Virus record (IMG/VR): IMGVR_UViG_3300027906_000088
Coordinates: 1 to 30,284 of that record
Reading direction: 5' to 3' (one strand)
DNA: 30,284 nucleotides
From: a virus
Under the pieces are notes generated by a model. The model had not been told where the DNA came from and ran no database searches. It saw only the letters and a list, made by a program, of their open reading frames with translations. Shown here piece by piece: positions 23,501-30,284 of this stretch. The first letter of the stretch is position 1, and each line of letters starts with the position of its first letter. The position numbers and the translations under genes were made by a program.

Positions 23501-24511
23501 AACTGTTACGGCTGCAGTTTCTGAACCAGAACCAGAGACAGTTATCTCGTTTGTTGTTCCAGCAACTGTTGCAACATAATTTCCTGTTGTGTCTGTTCCC
23601 ATTGCAACACTATTGGCTGCAATTGTGGCAGCAATAGATGTGTTTCCTAAATTGGTCATTGTTGCAGAACCAGTTACATCTCCAGTTAAGGAAATGGTAG
23701 GGTCATTAACATCTAGGTCAATCGTTCCGTCACCATCTTCATAGGTGACACTAATACCGCTTTCGGTATTTGATGAGAACATTGCCCCAACGATATCTTC
23801 TACATTTTCGGTTACTAGTGCAAGGTCAATTGCACCATCACCAGCATCATCATATGTTGCTGTGATACCTGTATGAGAACCATTGGTTGCCAACTGGGCA
23901 CCAGTGATATCTTGTACTCTTTCTGAGGTATGATATTGGTTTGTAGAACCTTCTGTTATTGTGTCTGTATTTGGATGAATACCCAACAATGCAGTTCCAC
24001 CCATTCCACTATGTGCAGAACAATAGTAGTATAGTGGGTTTGTTTGATCTTGTTCAAAACAAACTTGTGTGTATGCACCTGCTGAGCCTGGTGTTCCAGT
24101 CTTAGAGTATGTTGTATAACCTGCTGAAATTTCTGCACCAGAGTTGTGGGTTCCATCAGAAGTTGTTGAGAATCTAAGGGGATGATTCGCACAACTAGAA
24201 TCTGATAGATCGAATCTATATGTTACACTTGGGGATAATACAACGGATGCGTTCGCAGTTCCGTCCATTAAATAGTTTCCGCCAGAAACTGTTACTGTTA
24301 CTTTGTGATAGAAACCAGCAGACTGAGCATCTTGTGTGACCGCTGCACTGAATGTTGCATTTGAATCATCATAGGTAAATGCTATACCTGTATGTGATCC
24401 AGCTGCAAATAATGTTGATATGTTATCTTGAATACTCTCAACTGCACCAGTAGAGTCTAACTCCCCAGATGCATTTAATAAGTCTGCAAGATATCTTGCT
24501 TTTGTTGCCAT
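20567..24511 (-). CDS. Long repeat tail fibre with cupredoxin-like domain
   Basis: A 1314-aa fibre protein, probably for host contact. The N-terminus (MATKARYLADLLNASGELDS) is followed by a cupredoxin-like domain at residues 68-177 (His110, Cys164, His167, Met170). The rest is beta-rich and low in charge. About nine copies of a 33-36-residue unit, xVQDIxGAMxxSNTExGI..TYxDxDGTIDLxV, alternate with GDVTGSATMTxLGNTSI and with NLTVTGxxTVxSSTVxITDxN modules. There are two copies of a TDFGxYGxYxxxSTxYxGI domain. The C-terminus (SSAPSGGDGAVGDLWITY) has no S74 chaperone. The modules recur in the S74 fibre upstream. A late promoter lies at 24540 and AAGGGG lies before the ATG. Confidence 0.85.
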   Translation of the reverse strand: MATKARYLADLLNASGELDSTGAVESIQDNISTLFAAGSHTGIAFTYDDSNATFSAAVTQDAQSAGFYHKVTVTVSGGNYLMDGTANASVVLSPSVTYRFDLSDSSCANHPLRFSTTSDGTHNSGAEISAGYTTYSKTGTPGSAGAYTQVCFEQDQTNPLYYYCSAHSGMGGTALLGIHPNTDTITEGSTNQYHTSERVQDITGAQLATNGSHTGITATYDDAGDGAIDLALVTENVEDIVGAMFSSNTESGISVTYEDGDGTIDLDVNDPTISLTGDVTGSATMTNLGNTSIAATIAANSVAMGTDTTGNYVATVAGTTNEITVSGSGSETAAVTVSLPDDVTIGNDLTVTGEMGSATIATSGNAVIGGNLTVSGTTTTVSSSTVAITDNNMKVAKDNSANTTDFGVYGVYNDGSTRYAGINWDGSESDKFRLYHGTTTEPTTVVDPTATGWTKGTLIADLEGNSSTASALATARTIAVSGDVVGSASFDGSGNIDLSTVIQANSVALGTDTTGNYMTDLSAGEGIDITHTAAEGSTATITAEIATDSNKGVAQFNTTDFTVTSGEVAINAERIQDTAGAMFTGNTETGITATYQDGDGTVDLVVSGTLATIVSDGTEAVQDIAGAMFTSNTETGITATYDDSDGTIDLVVSGTLATIVSDGTEAVQDIAGAQLATNGSHTGITATYDDSNDGAIDLALVSENVQDIVGAMFSSNTETGIAATYEDGDGTIDLVVSGAAATIVSDFTEAVQDVVGAMVSSNTESGIGVTYEDGDGTLDFNVSDPTLSYTGDVTGSGTMTDLGNTSIALTIAATSVENSMLAGSIANSKLSNSSITVSDGSNSTATSLGGTITFAGTSNEVDVAESSGTITYGLPSDVTISNDLTVSGDLTVTGSTTQTGSIVSDSNFTGLTDANSGNSTDFGFYGKYVESSTTKYGGIFYDASTDNTFRLFSDTQTVPSTTVNTGATGYTAANLVVGTLTGNVTGNVTGSLTGNATTATTLATSRNISGVAFDGSANITLDTDDIGEGSSNLYHTSERVADVVGAMVSSNTESGISVTYDDSDNTLDFNVADPTIALTGDVTGSATMTDLGNVSISTSQAADSVDLGTHTTGNYVDNVTGGTGVTVTGSAGEGWEPAISIGQAVATSSNVTFADVAATGNVTITGNLTVNGSQTTVNSSTLSVTDLNIIVGKDASTLAATDGAGLTFGAHGSAPTFTWDNGNARLSANKQIYSSGGFVGNVTGNASGTAATVTGAAQTAITSVGTLTGLAVSGAATTSYTTIGSSAKAFRNIYMHSSAPSGGDGAVGDLWITY
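22170..22796 (-). repeat. Tandem VQDIxGAM-type repeats in the long fibre
   Basis: Five consecutive copies of a unit beginning E[RAN][IV]QD and ending TYxDxDGTxDxxV, some with long shared DNA stretches (for example ACTATTGTTGCAAGTGTTCC twice). More distant copies lie at both ends of the protein and in the S74 fibre gene (29578-29905). Boundaries are approximate. Confidence 0.7.
23981..24310 (-). other. Cupredoxin-like domain (residues 68-177 of the long fibre)
   Basis: A plastocyanin-like order of ligand candidates is visible: NHPLRFS with His110, then YYYCSAHSGMGG with Cys164, His167 and Met170. In type-1 copper proteins His, then C-x2-H-x(2-4)-M on a late loop, bind one copper. The preceding strands (TVTVSGGNYLMDG, TYRFDLSD) fit a beta sandwich. 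Copper binding is inferred from motif only. Confidence 0.6.
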
Positions 24512-24539
24512 TTTTAATATTCCCCTTAATTAATATTAG

Positions 24540-24547
24540 TATTTATG
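24540..24547 (-). promoter_or_regulatory. Late promoter for the long fibre gene
   Basis: CATAAATACT on the minus strand, 7 of 8 to the T4 late box with the shared CT extension, about 29 bases before the 1314-aa gene start and just before its AAGGGG ribosome site. It overlaps the end of the preceding fibre gene. Confidence 0.6.
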
Positions 24548-25864
24548 TTATTCATCTATTTCGATGAATCTTTCTCCAGTGATATCTTGAAGTTTTCTAA
24601 TCATTCTCTCCATATTCACTTTAAATCTTTTTCCTGTTTTTATATTTTCAGAATAATACACCCACTCTCCATCTTGGTGAGGAGAAATTTGAGTGACATT
24701 ACCCGCTTCATCTTGAACAAACAATTCTGCCATACTAGAAATTTCCTTTGAATACAACGATGCACGATCTGTCACAGTAGACGGATCACTCGATAGTATG
24801 TCCATTCTCAACGGCCCATCTTTTATATCTACATATTGAGATGATGCTGGAGTAAATGTTATGTTCTGTCCAGAAGAACCCACAATTTCTTTACCATTCG
24901 TATTTAAATGTCCACCCAAGAATGGTGCTTCATCTTTAAACAACCTAACTTGAGGTGCAGTAATTTGGTAATCAATTACATCGATGATGTAGTTTGGGTC
25001 TACTAATGCATCAGTAAATGAGATGGTCTTTCCATCTCCCCCAGTCCATTGACCCTTTTGCATTAATATACCATTCACAAAAACTTCTGAATAGTCTGGA
25101 TGGAAGGATAATGTTACTGAGTTTGCATCTGTACCAGTAATACTAGTTGTTGAAGCTGCAGTGACATCAAATGTAAATCTGTTAAATGGGTTTGAACCAC
25201 CATAAGTCTTAATGACTAGAGTGTCATTTACTTGAGCACCAGCATTAAGTGTTATGGTAGAACTTGATGTTCTTGTATAATCTTGACTCGTTCTAGGGTC
25301 TAATAGAACCCCATTTAAGAATACTAATTCTTCTCCAGAGTCATAAGATAAAGTTCTTGAGTTATCATCTGCACCTGTAAATGCAGTTTGGTTTGCTGTT
25401 GCAGTGTATTCATATATTGCAACTGAGGTTAATGCAGAACCACTATCCCCACCCATTGAAACTGTTTCTAATGTATCAGAACCAGCAACTGCATTGTCTA
25501 ATACTATTGTTGTTCCATTTGTTGCAGTAAAATCATCTGGGTCTAGTGCAACACCATTTAAGAAAACAATTAAGTTTCCAGCAGTGTATCCTAATGAAGC
25601 AGAATTATCATCTGTTCCACTAAAAGATGTCTGACCAGCAGAAAGTGTCCCACCTGCGTTTGAGAACTTGCAATGTTGATATGAAGTAAATTGACTGGTT
25701 GATGCTTCTCCAACTTGAACGATACTCTCGACTCCGCTTACACTTTTCTTAATGTAAACTTTACCATCGTAAGTATTGATTGCCATTTCACCCAGTTCTA
25801 ACTGAGCAGTTGTAGGCTTAGCACCATCAGTCGAACTCCTTCTGAGTTGAACTGTTTGTGTCAT
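24548..25864 (-). CDS. Tail-fibre/appendage protein with Mtd-like N-terminus
   Basis: A 438-aa structural protein, probably attached to the tail tip or fibre. The N-terminus VQLRRSSTDGAKPTTAQL followed by ELGEMAINTYDGKVYIKK is the small beta-prism motif seen at the start of many phage tropism-determinant and fibre proteins. Residues about 55-290 hold three copies of a module, with units reading SFSGTDDNSASLGY, AFTGADDNSRTLSY and ITGTDANSVTLSF. Each is followed by VFLNG or VFVNG, a strand-loop unit common in phage fibres. The C-terminal part has QDGEWVYYSENIKTGKRFKV and a helical end. It follows the 137-aa gene and may have its own weak promoter at 25915. Confidence 0.8.
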   Translation of the reverse strand: MTQTVQLRRSSTDGAKPTTAQLELGEMAINTYDGKVYIKKSVSGVESIVQVGEASTSQFTSYQHCKFSNAGGTLSAGQTSFSGTDDNSASLGYTAGNLIVFLNGVALDPDDFTATNGTTIVLDNAVAGSDTLETVSMGGDSGSALTSVAIYEYTATANQTAFTGADDNSRTLSYDSGEELVFLNGVLLDPRTSQDYTRTSSSTITLNAGAQVNDTLVIKTYGGSNPFNRFTFDVTAASTTSITGTDANSVTLSFHPDYSEVFVNGILMQKGQWTGGDGKTISFTDALVDPNYIIDVIDYQITAPQVRLFKDEAPFLGGHLNTNGKEIVGSSGQNITFTPASSQYVDIKDGPLRMDILSSDPSTVTDRASLYSKEISSMAELFVQDEAGNVTQISPHQDGEWVYYSENIKTGKRFKVNMERMIRKLQDITGERFIEIDE

Positions 25865-25887
25865 ATTTTATTAACTCACTTTATCCA

Positions 25888-25903
25888 TTGGGTATATACC
25901 CAA
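25888..25903. other. 16-base perfect palindrome in an intergenic gap
   Basis: TTGGGTATATACCCAA, in the 49-base gap between the 137-aa gene and the 438-aa fibre gene. On the plus strand it is followed by AATTTTAT, so it would look like a terminator for the strand without genes. On the minus strand it lies in the leader of the fibre gene. A protein-binding site or leader hairpin is more likely. Confidence 0.45.
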
Positions 25904-25913
25904 AATTTTATCG

Positions 25914-26327
25914 TTATTTAACGACTGTTGTTAGTACACAACGCCAGTTGGTAGTATCTACTGTCCATCTGACATTGTTTGTTTCTGGACTATTAATACT
26001 TAATGCATTAATAATATCCTTGCCAACTCTTAAACTTGCACCCCTATGGATATAAGTTTCTTTGCCGACATTATAAGTCCCCTCAGCTCTTTTATGTGCA
26101 AGCTTCGGTTCCTTTCGGAATTCATTTGATGAGATTTGAGAGTATCCACTAGTATTTACTATTTCTACTCTAACCTCATCACCTGTTTTTCCTACCCACC
26201 ATGTTGCTGTCGTCCCCATATAGAGATCATCCAACACTTCTGGCGGAATCTGTAGAGTGAAGTCCCTATCTATTACAACTGAATTCTCATCGACATTGTA
26301 ATTGACTTCTCCATCATAATATGCCAT
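25914..26327 (-). CDS. 137-aa protein of unknown function in the fibre region
   Basis: I do not recognise this protein. It is beta-rich with several aromatic residues (MAYYDGEVNYNVDENSVVID; TATWWVGKTGDEVRVEIV), a positively charged middle (SNEFRKEPKLAHKRAEGTYN) and a C-terminus rich in Thr/Asn/Trp (NNVRWTVDTTNWRCVLTTVV). It has no signal peptide or membrane segment. It lies 15 bases after the 483-aa fibre gene and before a second fibre gene, so it is probably a small tail-tip structural protein or fibre accessory. Confidence 0.7.
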   Translation of the reverse strand: MAYYDGEVNYNVDENSVVIDRDFTLQIPPEVLDDLYMGTTATWWVGKTGDEVRVEIVNTSGYSQISSNEFRKEPKLAHKRAEGTYNVGKETYIHRGASLRVGKDIINALSINSPETNNVRWTVDTTNWRCVLTTVVK

Positions 26328-26342
26328 AATTTTATCCTACCC

Positions 26343-27794
26343 TTAGTAAGAACCACCATCTATCGCAGTAATTGATACTGCACCAGATGAGACAGTAAAC
26401 TCACTAGAGTTAAACGATGCAATACCTTTATTGCTCGTACTTGCATCTTCACCAGAAATGGTAATACTACCATTTGCATTTGTTACATCTACACCCTCTC
26501 CAGTAGACAAAGTTGCAAGAACCATGTCTCCATTACCACCATGACCAATTAATAATTGACCAGCAGTTGGTGCAGAACCATCAACACTCGTGATTGAACC
26601 AGCAAGGTCTAATCCACCAATGTCTAAGTTACCTTTAGTACCAGTGATGACACCACCTGTGTCTGTTGCATCTGGAATAAAAGTAAATTTACCAGTAGAG
26701 TCATCATAACCAAAGAACCCTAATTTTGCAGCACTTCCATTATGCCATCTGAATTCCATACCTCTATCAAGGTTGTCATCAGAGCCTGGAGCACTGTCTC
26801 CACCTACTGTAAAGATTGGGTCATCTACTGTTACTGTTGTACTATTGACTGTAGTTTGTGTACCATTAACTGTTAAGTTACCTGTAACTGTAAGGTTGTT
26901 CCCTACTGTTACATTAGATGGTAATCCAACTGTTATTGTTTGACCACTTGCAGCCGTTTCAATCTCATTTGCCGTACCAGCAATTGTTAGAGATTGAGAA
27001 TCTAAATCTATTGCACCTGTTCCAGAATCACCAGCAGTATCTAAGTCTTGTGCAGTTACATTTGTATCTACATAGTCTTTTACTGCAGCTGATGTTGGAA
27101 TAGTTGTGTCGTTATCGTTAGAACCAATTCCTTCACCTTCTGTGACCATGAATGCAGCAGCAAGACTGACTGCACCACTGGAAACATCAAAGTGTGAAGA
27201 ACTAAATGATGCAACACCTTTGTTTGCTGATGTAGCATCTTCAGCTGCAACTGTAATAACATTATCACCTACTGTTGTATCGATACCTTCACCACCTGTG
27301 AATGTAATTGTCTCTCCAGTAGATAGTGAGTCATTTGAACCACTGTCCGCTGCAAGAGATAATGTTGATACTACTGTTCCAAATGATAATGCTCCAGAAC
27401 CATCAGTTTTTAAGAACTGACCACTAGAACCATCCGCAGCTGGTAATGTGTATGTTACATTGGCTGCAATTGTATCTGCAGCTTTTAATGCAGTATAATT
27501 GGAACCATTGTCTGAGTCTTCTCTTAGTTGAATACTTGCACCAGCAGTTGCTCCGTTCCCTACGATTAGATTTGCTGGGGTAGGTGTTGAACCATCGAGA
27601 ATTTCTGTATAATATTTTCCACCAAGTTTTTGTATGACCGCACTACCACCACTGTCTTGAGATTCGACATATAATATGGCACCACTTCCAGAATTGGAAG
27701 CATCCATTGAATATGCTAATTCACCTTGAGCCAGTTCAGAAGTTGTAGGGGCAGCGGAACCTGTAGACCGCTTAATCTGAATTACTGTTGACAT
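26343..27794 (-). CDS. Tail-fibre protein with Mtd-like N-terminus
   Basis: A 483-aa fibre. The N-terminal motif IQIKRSTGSAAPTTSELAQG then ELAYSMDAS parallels the 438-aa fibre and marks the probable attachment domain. The rest repeats modules found in the long fibre: GNNLTVTGNLTVNGTQTTVN followed by DDPIFTVGGD, and the EDATSANKGVASFSSSHF and EDASTSNKGIASFNSSEF units, which resemble TTSAKGVAQFSSDNF in the S74 fibre. It ends AIDGGSY, nearly the same as the end of the 70-aa gene (AIDGGTY). It is low in charge and beta-rich. AGGAG precedes the ATG. Confidence 0.82.
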   Translation of the reverse strand: MSTVIQIKRSTGSAAPTTSELAQGELAYSMDASNSGSGAILYVESQDSGGSAVIQKLGGKYYTEILDGSTPTPANLIVGNGATAGASIQLREDSDNGSNYTALKAADTIAANVTYTLPAADGSSGQFLKTDGSGALSFGTVVSTLSLAADSGSNDSLSTGETITFTGGEGIDTTVGDNVITVAAEDATSANKGVASFSSSHFDVSSGAVSLAAAFMVTEGEGIGSNDNDTTIPTSAAVKDYVDTNVTAQDLDTAGDSGTGAIDLDSQSLTIAGTANEIETAASGQTITVGLPSNVTVGNNLTVTGNLTVNGTQTTVNSTTVTVDDPIFTVGGDSAPGSDDNLDRGMEFRWHNGSAAKLGFFGYDDSTGKFTFIPDATDTGGVITGTKGNLDIGGLDLAGSITSVDGSAPTAGQLLIGHGGNGDMVLATLSTGEGVDVTNANGSITISGEDASTSNKGIASFNSSEFTVSSGAVSITAIDGGSY

Positions 27795-27822
27795 TTTTGT
27801 CCTCTCCTATTAAATAAACTAA

Positions 27823-28035
27823 TTAGTAAGTGCCACCATCTATTGCGTTGGTTGCTTCAAACTTGTTTGCACTTGCATCATATACTAGAGTAGTTCCATT
27901 CTGCAAAGTTGCAGTAGTGGTATCTACATCCATAAGTCCATTAATTGATGTGGTTGATGCATCTAGTTTACCTACTGAAATCTGTTTAACCTGTCTGGCT
28001 GTTGGATTTGCAATCTGTACCTTGATATCTGCCAT
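27823..28035 (-). CDS. Small 70-aa fibre-region protein
   Basis: A 70-aa protein without a recognised function. The N-terminus ADIKVQIANPTARQVKQISV and the middle SINGLMDVDTTTATLQNGTT look like a short fibre N-terminal segment. The C-terminus KFEATNAIDGGTY ends in the same tag as the next gene, at both protein and DNA level. AAGGAG precedes the ATG, so it is expressed. It may be a stand-alone small fibre subunit or a remnant of a larger fibre gene that kept only its first and last parts. Confidence 0.7.
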   Translation of the reverse strand: MADIKVQIANPTARQVKQISVGKLDASTTSINGLMDVDTTTATLQNGTTLVYDASANKFEATNAIDGGTY

Positions 28036-28049
28036 ATCTTCTCCTTAAA

Positions 28050-28385
28050 TTAACTTCTACTCACGCCTGGTGTAATTACTGCTTGACCCTCTAATACTCT
28101 TGTCTTAGATGCATCGGAACCTGTCATCACCACATCATACACATACCTTCCACTGTCTAATGCAGCGGTTATGGTATCAGTTAATGTAAGAGTAAGGGTT
28201 CCACCAGCACTATCATGTGTCGTTCCAAAAGTTGCTTTTAAACTAGAACTTGCATGAGTCTTTCTTAATTGTCCTAAGAAAGAAGCACCTGTCAAATTTA
28301 ATGCATTACCTGTTGCATCGGTCATGGTAACAGCTATTGAAAAATCTGCTCCTTGATCGATATAAAGGTTACTTATCGCTGCCAT
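28050..28385 (-). CDS. Phage structural protein, baseplate/fibre type
   Basis: A 111-aa beta-rich protein. The pattern DQGADFSIAVTMTDATGNAL then LTGASFLGQLRKTHASSS, and the ending DSGRYVYDVVMT then RVLEGQAVITPGVSRS, is common in phage structural proteins near tail fibres (an Ig/BppU-like fold is likely). I take it as a tail-tip or fibre-connector protein. It is the first gene after the late promoter at 28421 and is followed at 14 bases by the 70-aa gene. Confidence 0.75.
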   Translation of the reverse strand: MAAISNLYIDQGADFSIAVTMTDATGNALNLTGASFLGQLRKTHASSSLKATFGTTHDSAGGTLTLTLTDTITAALDSGRYVYDVVMTGSDASKTRVLEGQAVITPGVSRS

Positions 28386-28420
28386 AGTAATTACTACCTA
28401 ATGTTATTGTTATCAAGTAG

Positions 28421-28428
28421 TATTTATA
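28421..28428 (-). promoter_or_regulatory. Late promoter for the fibre gene group
   Basis: An exact TATAAATA on the minus strand, continued CTACTTG, almost the same 15 bases as at 2520. It lies in the gap between the S74 fibre gene and the 111-aa gene, about 36 bases before the latter's start. The box sits in the inverted repeat TAGTATAAATACTA. Confidence 0.75.
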
Positions 28429-28453
28429 CTATTAAGGATTTTGAATCGTTATT

Positions 28454-30284
28454 TTATTTTTTTAATTCGTCTACTTGAGATTTGAGTTCTTTTATGGACT
28501 CAATTAGGAGTGGAATTAGTTTTTCATACCATACAGTTAGGTATTGATCATCGATTGGTGCTGTTGTAACGACCTCTGGAAGAACTTTTTGAATTTCCTG
28601 TGCAGATACACCAACCTGTCTTCGTTCATTTTCATAACCAAGTTCTTTTGCAAGGGCATTCTCATGGAAGTAATAACCACCTAATGAACACACTTTATCA
28701 AGTGCATTTTCAATAGTACCATCAAAATCTTTTAATCTTTCATCTGAGTAGTATGCAGTAATATTACTTGTTGCACGAATCTCACCAGCAGTACCAGAGG
28801 TTGCAGTGTTTACACCCAAACTATGGATTTGACCACCTGTAACTGTGTTTAGACTTACTGTTGGTGTAGTAGATGCTGTACCACTAATAACCAACCCATT
28901 TGAAGCAGAAACAGAAGTAACTGTACCAGTATTTGTTGTTGCACCGGCCGCAATACCATTTAATTTAGTATGGTCTGCGTCATTAAATACATTTGAATCA
29001 GTAGCTGCTTCAACAGCTGCTCTTATTTCTGCATTTGTCTGGTCTGCTGTAGCACTAGCTTCTATTCCAGTTAATTTAGTATTTAATGCTGTTGTAAAAT
29101 TCTTTTGTGTTAGTCCACCATCTCCTACTGAGAGTGAGGAAGCAACTTCAATATCGTTACCACTTAATGTTAAAGATATACCTGTTCCAGCATCAAGTCT
29201 AACTGTTTCACCACTACCTATTACTCCAGCACTAGAACCACCAACTATTCCCCAAGTAAATCCAGAATATCCAGATATGGCATGTGTAGTTGCAGATGTT
29301 ATTTGACCTTGTGCATTAACTGTTACTGCTGGTATTGCCGTTGCTGATCCATATGTACCTGCTGTAACAGCAGTATTAGTAATCGAAATTGTAGGTGTTG
29401 AACCTTCACTAGAACCACTAGCAGTTATACCAGTTCCACCACTAAGTGTTGCAACATAGTTTCCTGTTGTTTCTGTTCCTAATGTGACACCATCGTTTTT
29501 AATAGATACTACACCAGATGATACTCCAAAGTTATCTGAACTAAATTGTGCAACACCCTTTGCAGAGGTTGTAGCATCTGCAACTGAGAAGTCAATGGTA
29601 TTATCGGAAGTATCATAAGTCACTGTCATATTCGTTTCAGTGTTTCCTGCTACCATCTCTCCAACTTTATCTTGGAGATAGTTGTCGTTAAGAACGAAGT
29701 CTAAAGTTCCTGTAGAGTCTTCATAGGTAACTCCAATACCAGTTTCGGTATTTCCAGTTACCATTGCTCCTACAATGTCTTCTATTTCTTCTTGTGTTTT
29801 ACCAGCAGAAGATATAACCAGTGTACCAGCAGCATCATCATAAGTGACACTTGTTGATCCAGTACCACTTACAAATGCACCAACGACATCCTGTACTCTT
29901 TCTGTAGTATGGAATAAGTTTGATGAACCTTCGGTGATACCATCAGAAGATTCAGCAGCTGAGTTAGTCCATGCAGAACCACTCCATGTTAAATGATGTC
30001 CAGTTGCTGGTGAAGTGATTGTTACATCAGATACATCATCGATACTTGCAGCAGCAATTCTTGCATCTGCTCTTGCATTTGTATAATATAGATTTGACCC
30101 TTCTGTTAGGGCCCCTGTATTATGATTAGAGATATCTGAAACTGTTCCAGTAACATCTCCAGTAAATCCTGTTGTTGCAGTTATTGTTGTTCCTTGAATT
30201 GTAGAAGTCGATACATGAGCTGCACTTGCATTGATAGTTGAACCAAAGGTTACACCACCACCATCTGCAATTGTGATTGCATCA
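28454..30284 (-). CDS. Tail fibre with S74-type C-terminal chaperone (5' end missing)
   Basis: A fibre protein open in frame to the window edge, with about 610 residues visible. No start was found, and an internal ATG at 29764 is not the true start. Three visible units (ERVQDVVGAFVSG, EEIEDIVGAMVTG, YLQDKVGEMVAG) match the repeats of the 1314-aa fibre. The last roughly 97 residues start at SDERLKDFDG, with the Ser (28745-28747) and Lys of the S74 dyad, and go on with RRQVGVSAQEIQKVLPEVV and a helical end (SIKELKSQVDELKK). This domain helps trimerisation and then cuts itself off, as in the endosialidase chaperone and phage L-shaped fibres. Stop codon at 28454. Confidence 0.88.
   Translation of the reverse strand, partial: DAITIADGGGVTFGSTINASAAHVSTSTIQGTTITATTGFTGDVTGTVSDISNHNTGALTEGSNLYYTNARADARIAAASIDDVSDVTITSPATGHHLTWSGSAWTNSAAESSDGITEGSSNLFHTTERVQDVVGAFVSGTGSTSVTYDDAAGTLVISSAGKTQEEIEDIVGAMVTGNTETGIGVTYEDSTGTLDFVLNDNYLQDKVGEMVAGNTETNMTVTYDTSDNTIDFSVADATTSAKGVAQFSSDNFGVSSGVVSIKNDGVTLGTETTGNYVATLSGGTGITASGSSEGSTPTISITNTAVTAGTYGSATAIPAVTVNAQGQITSATTHAISGYSGFTWGIVGGSSAGVIGSGETVRLDAGTGISLTLSGNDIEVASSLSVGDGGLTQKNFTTALNTKLTGIEASATADQTNAEIRAAVEAATDSNVFNDADHTKLNGIAAGATTNTGTVTSVSASNGLVISGTASTTPTVSLNTVTGGQIHSLGVNTATSGTAGEIRATSNITAYYSDERLKDFDGTIENALDKVCSLGGYYFHENALAKELGYENERRQVGVSAQEIQKVLPEVVTTAPIDDQYLTVWYEKLIPLLIESIKELKSQVDELKK

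Noticed and set aside
25915-25921. TTAAATA on the minus strand as a late promoter for the 438-aa fibre gene
   Set aside because: It differs from the set at the first bases and overlaps the end of the 137-aa gene; too weak to list as a feature.
28845-29306. 153-codon plus-strand frame opposite the S74 fibre
   Set aside because: Repetitive Val/Pro/Ser composition is the mirror of Thr/Gly/Ala fibre repeats; no start signal.

Overview
This window is a piece of the late (virion) region of an AT-rich T4-like myovirus. Every convincing gene lies on the minus strand, so transcription runs from the right end (30284) to the left end (1). The order gene 13-14-15-16-17-(insert)-18-19-20-67-68-21-22-23 is the T4 head/neck/tail order, with protein sizes close to T4 for most members. 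The low GC, the tail-fibre module families, the 2-oxoglutarate/Fe(II) oxygenases and the phage-borne ammonium transporter point to a marine T4-like phage of the kind that infects cyanobacteria or SAR11-type bacteria. Nothing in the window fixes the host: there are no photosystem genes, tRNAs or integrase.

Layout in transcription order. (1) 30284-20567 is a tail-fibre and host-contact region. It holds a fibre with a C-terminal S74-type self-cleaving chaperone (5' end outside the window), a 111-aa structural-type protein, a 70-aa protein, a 483-aa fibre with an Mtd-like N-terminus, a 137-aa unknown, a second Mtd-like fibre (438 aa) and a 1314-aa repeat fibre that carries a cupredoxin-like domain. 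(2) 20535-18280 holds an extraordinary 524-aa Tyr/Gln/Arg/Pro decapeptide-repeat protein and a probable tail-fibre assembly chaperone. (3) 18276-14637 is a five-gene block that is overlapped or touching: oxygenase, APS-kinase-like/nucleotidyltransferase fusion, DUF2061 membrane protein, a conserved protein of unknown function, and a second oxygenase. A small membrane/coiled-coil protein follows. (4) 14285-9688 is genes 13-17 (neck, tail completion and terminase). (5) 9669-7913 is an ammonium transporter (amt) translationally coupled to a third oxygenase, wedged between genes 17 and 18. (6) 7815-1 is the tail sheath, tail tube, portal, prohead core proteins, protease, scaffold and most of the major capsid protein (its 3' end lies outside the window).

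Regulation. Sequences matching or close to the T4 late promoter box TATAAATA lie in the gaps before several transcription groups (near 28421, 24540, 14324, 7887, 5277, 2520 and 1091). Several share a downstream CT extension. Short perfect inverted repeats sit at several gene ends or just downstream of promoters. The gp13-to-oxygenase block, including amt, seems to be read from the promoter at 14324, which would make the transporter a late gene. No gene-free stretch longer than about 100 bases exists.

Most worth following up: the late-operon amt/oxygenase insertion, the 38-copy RP-repeat protein beside oxygenase genes, the copper-ligand-like motif in the long fibre, and the kinase-nucleotidyltransferase/DUF2061 cassette.
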